From positions 1-6,266 of the forward strand of contig JAJYYS010000092.1 of NCBI GenBank assembly GCA_021800745.1: a stretch of 6,266 bases of DNA. The letters run 5' to 3'. A program made the translations under genes and the position numbers. The notes under the pieces were generated by a model. It had not been told where the DNA came from. It saw only the letters and a program-made list of their open reading frames with translations, and searched no databases. Origin of the DNA: a bacterium. GTDB taxonomy: Bacteria; SZUA-79; Acidulodesulfobacterales; Acidulodesulfobacteraceae. Below are positions 1-4,995 of the stretch, in pieces; the stretch's first letter is position 1, and each line of letters begins with the position of its first letter.

Positions 1-1378
1 CGAGATGCCCGGTAAGCGCCGCCTTTATTGCAATTTCGGCCGTTTCTAAATCCCTTATTTCCCCGACCATTATAATATCGGGGTCCTGCCTCAGAAACGA
101 CCTTAAAGCGGAAGCGAAAGTCAAACCGATTTCTTCGTTGACTAGAACCTGATTTATTCCCTGAATATTATATTCGACAGGGTCTTCGGCAGTCGAAATG
201 TTTACGTCCGGCCTGTTCACCTCCGAAAGCGCGCTGTATAAAGTAGTCGTCTTGCCTGAACCGGTAGGACCGGTTACGAGAACCATCCCGTAGGGTCTGT
301 GTATAGCAGTTTTAAAATCTCTCAACTGCTCTTCGGAAAATCCTAATTTTCTCATATCGAGCTGAAGATTAGATTTATCGAGCACTCTGATAACTATTTT
401 TTCCCCGAAAAGGGTCGGAAGGCACGACACCCTCATATCGACTTCTTTATTATCCATTCTTGCCTTAATTCGCCCGTCCTGCGGCAGTCTTCTTTCTGCT
501 ATATCCATCTGCGACATTATTTTTAATCTCGAAATTATGGGATTTTTGAGCTGGCCAGGTATCTTCATCTGTTCTATTAATTTTCCGTCCATACGGTATC
601 TCACTCTTACGATAGATTCATAAGGCTCTATATGAATATCGCTTGCGCTCATTTTAACCGCATCCAGAAGGACCTTGTTTACGAATTTTATAATAGGCTG
701 TTCGGAAGACGACCTTTGAAGTTCGGATATATCTACTTCTTCGTTGGTTTCCTCGATAGCTATTGAGTTAAGATAATCTTTGTTTTCGGTAAGAATACTT
801 GACGCATTATAATATTTAGACAATGCCGAGGCGATTTCATTTTCGGACGCAACGACTATTTCGATATTCAAACCGGTTAGAAATTTTATGTCGTCTAGAG
901 CCTCGACTCTTGTAGGGTCGGATACGGCAAGGTACATCGTATTGCCCTGCCTTTTAAAAGGAACCACCTGCAGTTTAACCGCCAGATCGGGCGGTATAAG
1001 CTTTATTACGCTTTCCGGAATTTCGCCTTCAAGCAGATTTACGGTTGCGGCGCCGAACTCTTTAGAAAGAAAAGAAACGAGGTCCGAATCCTTAATGAAG
1101 CCAAGCTTCGTTAACTGCCTGCCTATGCTTCCGCCCACGCGCTTCTGCTCTTCGAGCGCCGAATTTAATTCCGCGGCGCTTATAATGCCGTTTTTTACAA
1201 GAATTTCTCCAAGTTTTAAATCTTTAAGCTTCTCGCCCTTGGCTATTCCCGACCTTATTCTTTCCTGCATCAGCAGGGCGTTAGATATGTCGTCTTTTCT
1301 TGCGGCGCCGTGCTTTAACAGTATATCGCCTAACTTTTCGCCTGAAAAATCAACCGACGGCATGAAGTCTTTATTCAT
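1..1378 (-). CDS. pilB: Type IV pilus assembly / type II secretion ATPase PilB (GspE family), 3' end cut by window
   Basis: Hexameric cytoplasmic motor ATPase of the PilB/GspE family, which powers pilus (or pseudopilus) extension at the inner-membrane platform. The visible 459 residues start at an ATG with AAGGG six bases upstream, and the frame stays open to base 1. Residues 15-107 hold three related helical motifs of the MshEN/T2SSE_N type (KLGDILL at 15, KLGEILV at 55, a weaker one at 84). The ATPase core shows Walker A GPTGSGKT at 370-377, an Asp-box STAEDPVEY around D399, Walker B DPDIIMVGEIRD at 432-443, and the His-box TGHL at the window edge. The region where a tetracysteine metal site would lie is outside the window, so PilB and GspE cannot be separated by it. 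PilT is excluded by the long N-terminal region. It lies 72 bp after aroE, probably co-transcribed. The family call is firm; the exact subfamily is likely PilB. Confidence 0.93.
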   Translation of the reverse strand, partial: MNKDFMPSVDFSGEKLGDILLKHGAARKDDISNALLMQERIRSGIAKGEKLKDLKLGEILVKNGIISAAELNSALEEQKRVGGSIGRQLTKLGFIKDSDLVSFLSKEFGAATVNLLEGEIPESVIKLIPPDLAVKLQVVPFKRQGNTMYLAVSDPTRVEALDDIKFLTGLNIEIVVASENEIASALSKYYNASSILTENKDYLNSIAIEETNEEVDISELQRSSSEQPIIKFVNKVLLDAVKMSASDIHIEPYESIVRVRYRMDGKLIEQMKIPGQLKNPIISRLKIMSQMDIAERRLPQDGRIKARMDNKEVDMRVSCLPTLFGEKIVIRVLDKSNLQLDMRKLGFSEEQLRDFKTAIHRPYGMVLVTGPTGSGKTTTLYSALSEVNRPDVNISTAEDPVEYNIQGINQVLVNEEIGLTFASALRSFLRQDPDIIMVGEIRDLETAEIAIKAALTGHL

Positions 1379-1384
1379 TCGAAT

Positions 1385-1389
1385 CCCTT
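1385..1389 (-). promoter_or_regulatory. Shine-Dalgarno of pilB
   Basis: AAGGG on the minus strand, six bases before the ATG at 1378. It supports this start over the second in-frame Met five codons further in (residue 6). Confidence 0.7.
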
Positions 1390-1411
1390 ATAACAACTTT
1401 TTAAAATAAGC

Positions 1412-1431
1412 AAAATTATATATATAATTTT
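1412..1431. repeat. Perfect 20-bp all-A/T palindrome between aroE and pilB
   Basis: The first half AAAATTATAT is followed exactly by its reverse complement ATATAATTTT, so the site reads the same on both strands. It sits in the 72-bp gap between the aroE stop and the pilB ATG. It contains a TATAAT in each direction, but on the minus strand no reasonable -35 lies 16-18 bases upstream (the 17-bp position reads GGATTA). It has no G/C stem and no following T-run, so it is not a typical intrinsic terminator. It could be a weak hairpin, a protein-binding site or low-complexity chance. Confidence 0.6.
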
Positions 1432-1450
1432 ATCATATAATCCGAAATTT

Positions 1451-2353
1451 TTAAAATATACCGCTTAAAACTTCCCTGATAACTTTAAAATCGGCTTTTT
1501 TACCCGTCCAGATATAAAAACTTTCGACTGCCTGGAATAACAGCATAGACAATCCATTCGCGCGCTTAAGCGATTTTTCTTCGAGAACGTTTAAAAAACC
1601 GGAAGACTCCGAAGAATAAGAAATATCGAACAAAAAAAAGCCGCCCTTAAATTTTTTTAAGCCGGCAAACAAATTATTAATCAACCTGCCGCTTTCGGCC
1701 GACGGCGTTACGGTATTAACAATAATATCCCATTTTTTAGATAAAATGCTTTTTGAGGCCGCGACTGGATTAAAATCGCATGATTCAATTCCGGCACCCG
1801 ATTTTAAGGACATTTTCCATAAACAGGCTTCTTTTTTAAGTTTATCGGCATTGTTCGCACTGCGGTTAATTATTAAAATATCTTTTGCGCCGTATTTTAT
1901 TAAAGCATAAAGCACCGCTCTGGAAGCGCCGCCCGCACCGAGAAGAATGACGCTAACGCCATTTAAATTTTCTTTAAATTCATAATTTACGGCGCTGGCA
2001 AATCCGGTTATATCCGTATTGTATCCGCGGTAATTGCCGTCTTCTTCCAAATTTACGGTGTTCACTGCTCCTATAGTTTCGGCTTCCGCGCTTAAAGAGG
2101 GCATATGCCTTAAAACTTCGGTTTTATAAGGCTGAGTAATATTTGCGCCCTTCATGCCGAGAGCCTTAAAACCGTTAAATGCGGCGGCAAACTTTTCCGG
2201 AGGAACGTCAAACATCCCATAGCACAGATTTGCATCGAGGAGTTTATTGAGAGAGCCGTGTATCAGGGGGGAAAGGGAATATTTTATATTATAACCGAAA
2301 ATACCAGCTAAATGCGGCGGCGCAAAAAGACGGACATCTTTTTGTTCTTTCAT
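1451..2353 (-). CDS. aroE: Shikimate dehydrogenase (NADP-dependent)
   Basis: Reduces 3-dehydroshikimate to shikimate with NADPH in the cytoplasm, in chorismate/aromatic amino acid synthesis. The protein has 300 residues, slightly longer than the usual ~270-290. Substrate-site motifs are visible: S26/S28 in YSLSPLIH, NITQPYKT with catalytic K77, GAVNTV with N98, and GYNTDITGF with catalytic D114. The Rossmann domain has the GAGGASRA loop (139-146) and NRS at 163-165, where the arginine normally contacts the NADP 2'-phosphate. The C-terminal ANGLSMLLFQAVESF block contains Q274. All key residues are present. The ATG is one base after the stop of the upstream DUF4388 gene, with only a weak GGGCG-like upstream signal, so translational coupling is likely. 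Position in a unit leading to pilB is unusual for its metabolism but probably reflects co-transcription only. Confidence 0.96.
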   Translation of the reverse strand: MKEQKDVRLFAPPHLAGIFGYNIKYSLSPLIHGSLNKLLDANLCYGMFDVPPEKFAAAFNGFKALGMKGANITQPYKTEVLRHMPSLSAEAETIGAVNTVNLEEDGNYRGYNTDITGFASAVNYEFKENLNGVSVILLGAGGASRAVLYALIKYGAKDILIINRSANNADKLKKEACLWKMSLKSGAGIESCDFNPVAASKSILSKKWDIIVNTVTPSAESGRLINNLFAGLKKFKGGFFLFDISYSSESSGFLNVLEEKSLKRANGLSMLLFQAVESFYIWTGKKADFKVIREVLSGIF

Positions 2354-2354
2354 A

Positions 2355-3305
2355 TTAAACGCCCATTAGTAATTGTTTTAACAGGTAATCTATTTTTGCC
2401 GCTTTTTTATCGTCGATAAACATATAGACGTATCTTTCTATATCCTGAATCGCCTTAGTTAAAGACTGCCTGTCTCCTTTATTCAAAATATTAAAATCGA
2501 CGGGCACTTTATCCGCTTTATTACCAAGCTGTTCCTTTAATATTTTTTTAACGGAATTGACCAAATCCGCGCCCTTGATTGGTTCGCTCTGCGGAAGGTC
2601 TAGTTTGATATAACCGCTTTGCAATAAATTATAAAGCGTTTTTAACACGAAAAAATCGTTTTCCACCGTTAAGGAAAGAATCTGGTTGACGTTTCTTTTA
2701 CCGTCCACCAGCGAAAGAACGTTCCATATCGAAGGAGTAAGGGAAAGCGGCCTTAGATTGCCGCCCCTGTTTGTGATTACCGCAGGAATATAATTTTTTG
2801 ACGGAATAACTTTAGTTATTACCGCCAGTTCGTCGCGCCTTTTTTTGCAGTCCGCCAGAATAGGCGATAAATTCATGGGAGTTGCAAAATTAATAATCTC
2901 CGGCAAAGGCTTTTCGTCGAAAGCAAATTCTCCGTTCGTCAGAAAAAGTATATAATTTAAAGTTTCCGATATATAGCTTGATGTAAATTCATGTTCTTTA
3001 GATTTAGATATAGCTTCAGATTTAAAGAAATATATATCGAAGCCTGCCGTGGTTTTGTAATATGTCCGGTATTTTTCAAGCATCTGCAGATAATCCTGCT
3101 TGCTCATGTCGAGGAGTTTAACTACTAATTTTTCCAGAATGTTATTGTCGGAAATAGAAAGGAAATTTAACATTCCCTCTTTTATAAAAAGTTTTGCAGC
3201 AAAGTTTTCGAAACGCAGGTTCAGCACCCCTGTTTTCTTTGAAATTTCTAAGAATTTTAATACGTCAAAAAGTTCTAAGTTTGTAATATTTCCTTTTACG
3301 TCCAT
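2355..3305 (-). CDS. DUF4388 domain protein, possible pilus/motility regulator
   Basis: The function of this 316-residue soluble protein is not established. Residues 1 to about 135 fit the DUF4388 (PATAN-like) pattern: a start such as GNITNLELFDVLKFLEISK, then KTGVLNL, KLFIKEGMLNFLSIS, and a closing block ending GEFAFDE. This fold is found in response regulators and in proteins linked to gliding or type IV pili. Around 178-235 a second block (LTPSIWNVLSLVDGKRNVNQIL followed by a Leu-rich helix pair ending LLQSGYIKL) resembles the winged-helix-like part often paired with DUF4388. The last 65 residues are Lys-rich and probably helical. No signal peptide, membrane segment, receiver domain or catalytic motif is visible. 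It is followed by aroE after one base and then pilB, which suggests, without proving, a role near the pilus ATPase. The domain call is good; the biological role is unknown. Confidence 0.8.
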   Translation of the reverse strand: MDVKGNITNLELFDVLKFLEISKKTGVLNLRFENFAAKLFIKEGMLNFLSISDNNILEKLVVKLLDMSKQDYLQMLEKYRTYYKTTAGFDIYFFKSEAISKSKEHEFTSSYISETLNYILFLTNGEFAFDEKPLPEIINFATPMNLSPILADCKKRRDELAVITKVIPSKNYIPAVITNRGGNLRPLSLTPSIWNVLSLVDGKRNVNQILSLTVENDFFVLKTLYNLLQSGYIKLDLPQSEPIKGADLVNSVKKILKEQLGNKADKVPVDFNILNKGDRQSLTKAIQDIERYVYMFIDDKKAAKIDYLLKQLLMGV

Positions 3306-3313
3306 GATAACGG

Positions 3314-3317
3314 CCTT
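3314..3317 (-). promoter_or_regulatory. Shine-Dalgarno of the DUF4388 gene
   Basis: AAGG on the minus strand, eight bases before the ATG at 3305, in the 36-bp gap after the membrane-protein gene. It supports the chosen start. Confidence 0.55.
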
Positions 3318-3341
3318 ATTTTTATTGTAATTATATTATTT

Positions 3342-3680
3342 TTATTTATGGATTTCTAATTCCCTTATTAAATGAAATATGAACCTGTTAACCACAGCTA
3401 CGAATACGGATCCGAAAAACAGAACCGCCCCTATCAGGAAATAAGATAAATTTATATTATTAAGGGACGAGATAAAGAAAAATGCGCCTGTTTCCGCCAA
3501 AAAGAAAAAAAACATAAACACCCACATTATGGTAAGCCATCTGCCGACGAATCCGCCGGGTATCCTGTTTTTTAGGGAAGCCGCTATAATCATATTCATA
3601 AACATTATTAATGCGCCCAGCACTACTAACAGATAAAAAATACCTTTAAACGTAAAAATAAAATTTAGATACGGCGACAT
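3342..3680 (-). CDS. Small integral membrane protein, three predicted helices, unknown function
   Basis: I do not recognise this 112-residue protein. It is almost entirely hydrophobic. Likely membrane helices lie at about 12-34 (KGIFYLLVVLGALIMFMNM), 47-70 (WLTIMWVFMFFFFLAETGAFF) and 78-101 (NLSYFLIGAVLFFGSVFVAV). A short charged loop with IPGGFVGR falls between the first two, and the tail is RELEIHK. The positive-inside rule would put the K/R-rich loop 1-2 and the C-terminal tail in the cytoplasm. It has no cleavable signal peptide and no catalytic motif. The start is well supported by a strong GGAGG five bases upstream. It is the first gene of the leftward unit, 36 bp before the DUF4388 gene, behind a good predicted promoter. 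A link with the pilus genes downstream is possible but rests only on position. Confidence 0.8.
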   Translation of the reverse strand: MSPYLNFIFTFKGIFYLLVVLGALIMFMNMIIAASLKNRIPGGFVGRWLTIMWVFMFFFFLAETGAFFFISSLNNINLSYFLIGAVLFFGSVFVAVVNRFIFHLIRELEIHK

Positions 3681-3685
3681 CTTTT

Positions 3686-3690
3686 CCTCC
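3686..3690 (-). promoter_or_regulatory. Strong Shine-Dalgarno of the membrane-protein gene
   Basis: GGAGG (within GGGGAGG) on the minus strand, five bases before the ATG at 3680. It is the strongest ribosome binding site in the window and fixes the start of the small membrane protein. Confidence 0.85.
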
Positions 3691-3725
3691 CCATTTTTCT
3701 TATTTAAAAAATTAATATTAATTTA

Positions 3726-3754
3726 ATAATACAAAATAGAAATATTTTTTTCAA
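3726..3754 (-). promoter_or_regulatory. Predicted sigma-70 promoter of the leftward unit
   Basis: On the minus strand, TTGAAA (3754-3749), a 17-bp spacer, then TATTAT (3731-3726). Transcription should start near 3718-3720, giving a leader of about 38 bases that carries the GGAGG site. The background is very AT-rich, so -10-like matches are common; the correct spacing and -35 make this one credible. It would drive the membrane protein, DUF4388, aroE and probably pilB. Confidence 0.6.
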
Positions 3755-3781
3755 TATATTTTTATATAACGTTGATATTGA
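3751..3781. repeat. Inverted repeat covering both divergent -35 boxes
   Basis: TCAATAT at 3751-3757 and its reverse complement ATATTGA at 3775-3781, separated by 17 bases and centred near 3766. Each arm contains the TTGA of one -35 box. It could be an operator for a dimeric regulator acting on both promoters, or simply the result of two similar -35 boxes facing away from each other in AT-rich DNA. On the right arm TTGATA is repeated in tandem (3772-3777 and 3778-3783). Confidence 0.4.
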
Positions 3782-3806
3782 TAATTTTTTTCGTTTATTT
3801 TATAAT
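3778..3806 (+). promoter_or_regulatory. Near-consensus sigma-70 promoter of xseB-ispA-dxs, predicted leaderless
   Basis: TTGATA (3778-3783), exactly 17 bp, then a perfect TATAAT (3801-3806). The expected transcription start, six to seven bases past the -10 box, falls at 3812-3814, and the xseB ATG begins at 3813 with an A. There is no purine-rich Shine-Dalgarno sequence upstream of that ATG. The simplest reading is a leaderless mRNA starting at the initiation codon. No other in-frame ATG lies close downstream in xseB that would offer a conventional start. Confidence 0.7.
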
Positions 3807-3812
3807 TATTTT

Positions 3813-4067
3813 ATGGACTCAAAAGAAAAAAATATAAACGATTTGACATTCGAGGAAGCCCTGAAAAAATTAGAAGAAAATGTTTTAAACCTTGAAAAAG
3901 GAGACCTCGGCCTTGACGAATCTATAATAATTTACGAAGAGGGAATAAAATACTCGGATTATCTCCTTAAAAAACTGGACTCCGCAGAAAAAAGGGTCGA
4001 AGAATTAAGCGCAAAAGAAGATGAAGGCGTCCGGCCTTCTTTAAATACCGAACCTCTAAATATATGA
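3813..4067 (+). CDS. xseB: Exodeoxyribonuclease VII small subunit
   Basis: Small subunit of exonuclease VII, which with several copies per XseA large subunit degrades single-stranded DNA to short oligonucleotides; it acts in the cytoplasm in DNA repair. At 84 residues it has the normal family length (~70-85). It shows the family signature LTFEEALKKLEENVLNLEKG near residues 11-30, then L-DESIIIYEEGIKYSDYLLKKLDSAEKRVEEL, two helices forming a coiled coil. The tail after residue 68 is variable, as usual. The ATG at 3813 has no ribosome binding site and lies six bases after a TATAAT box. The stop overlaps the ispA ATG in an ATGA, so the two are probably translationally coupled. xseA is not in the window. 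The xseB-ispA-dxs order is widespread in Gram-negative bacteria. Confidence 0.94.
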   Translation: MDSKEKNINDLTFEEALKKLEENVLNLEKGDLGLDESIIIYEEGIKYSDYLLKKLDSAEKRVEELSAKEDEGVRPSLNTEPLNI

Positions 4068-4978
4068 ACGACTTAGCTCTCTATATCGAAAACGGCAAGA
4101 AATTAATAGACGAGTTCATAAAAGCCCATTTTATAAAAAAGCATTACGATAAAAAATTTCCGCATAACAAATTTTCTCTTGCGGACGCCATGCTTTACAC
4201 CCTGACCATGCCGGGTAAAAGAATAAGACCTATAATTCTTTTGCTTTCCGCCGAAAGTTTAGGTTTTTACGATAAAAAAAAATTGCTGCCCTTCGCTTCT
4301 TCCCTTGAACTTATACATTCCTATTCTTTAATACATGACGACCTGCCTTCGATGGACAACGACGATTTGAGAAGGGGTAAGCCCACAAGCCATATAGTAT
4401 TCGGAGAGGCTACGGCGATACTTGCAGGAGACGCCCTACTCGCCGAAGCTTTCGTTATGCTCTCGGACAAAGATTATATCGAAGAATTCGATCCTGTAAA
4501 AATTATAGAAACCATAAGGGAGCTTTCCTGCGCCGCCGGAGCATGCGGACTCGTAGAAGGACAGTTTCACGACGTTAATTCTTTCGGCGAGCATTTAGAT
4601 TTTGAAAAAATTGAATATATAAACGAAAAAAAAACGGCCAGCCTTATTGCTTCCGCTTGCGCGGCAGGGGCGATATTATCCGGCAATGACGAGAAGACCG
4701 TATCGGAATTCAGAAAATTCGGCGGCTATATCGGAATGGCTTTTCAAGCTGTCGATGATGTTCTCGGAATTACAGGCAATAAAGAAATTTTAGGAAAAAC
4801 GGCCGGCATAGACCGAATAAACAACAAGCTCACTATGGCTGAAAATATAGGGCTGGAAAGGACTCGCAAATTAATTGAAGAATACAATAAAAAAGCAATG
4901 GTGCACTTAGAAAAAACCGGCGCGGAATCCGGTATGTTCATAGAATTAATAAAATATCTTACGGACAGGATAAATTAG
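4064..4978 (+). CDS. ispA: Polyprenyl (farnesyl) diphosphate synthase, type II short-chain
   Basis: Trans-prenyltransferase that condenses isopentenyl diphosphate with allylic diphosphates; 304 residues, the usual size. Visible motifs are GKRIRP, the first Asp-rich motif DDLPSMD (92-98) followed by NDDLRRGK, GDALLAEAF, a VEGQ-D block, and the second Asp-rich region FQAVDDVLG (D231, D232), then LGKTAG and NKLT. The DDxxxxD form of the first motif and Tyr at the fifth position before it (Y87) match bacterial farnesyl diphosphate synthases, so a C15 product is favoured; geranylgeranyl is not excluded. Oddly, the last Asp of the second DDxxD is Gly (G235) and the usual Asp of the following VxGD is Asn. 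The start overlaps the xseB stop (ATGA), with no Shine-Dalgarno, implying coupling. dxs follows after 17 bp. Confidence 0.94.
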   Translation: MNDLALYIENGKKLIDEFIKAHFIKKHYDKKFPHNKFSLADAMLYTLTMPGKRIRPIILLLSAESLGFYDKKKLLPFASSLELIHSYSLIHDDLPSMDNDDLRRGKPTSHIVFGEATAILAGDALLAEAFVMLSDKDYIEEFDPVKIIETIRELSCAAGACGLVEGQFHDVNSFGEHLDFEKIEYINEKKTASLIASACAAGAILSGNDEKTVSEFRKFGGYIGMAFQAVDDVLGITGNKEILGKTAGIDRINNKLTMAENIGLERTRKLIEEYNKKAMVHLEKTGAESGMFIELIKYLTDRIN

Positions 4979-4995
4979 AAATATCAATACCTATT

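Noticed and set aside
888..1409. Plus-strand open frame of 173 codons
   Set aside because: Antisense to pilB, whose N-terminal motifs are clear on the other strand; the translation is Ser/Phe-rich with no family features.
1412..1445. Sigma-70 promoter for pilB using the TATAAT in the palindrome
   Set aside because: The 17-bp upstream position reads GGATTA, with no TTGACA-like box or extended -10 TG.
1405..1450. Intrinsic terminator between aroE and pilB
   Set aside because: The only stem is purely A/T and is not followed by a T-run on the minus strand, so it does not fit an intrinsic terminator.
3100..3330. Plus-strand open frame of 76 codons
   Set aside because: Antisense to the start of the DUF4388 gene, with no independent signal.
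3772..3806. Using the first TTGATA (3772-3777) as the -35 box for xseB
   Set aside because: The spacer to TATAAT would be 23 bp; the second copy at 3778 gives the ideal 17 bp.
4744..4941. Minus-strand open frame of 65 codons
   Set aside because: Shadow of ispA, covering its second Asp-rich region and C-terminus.
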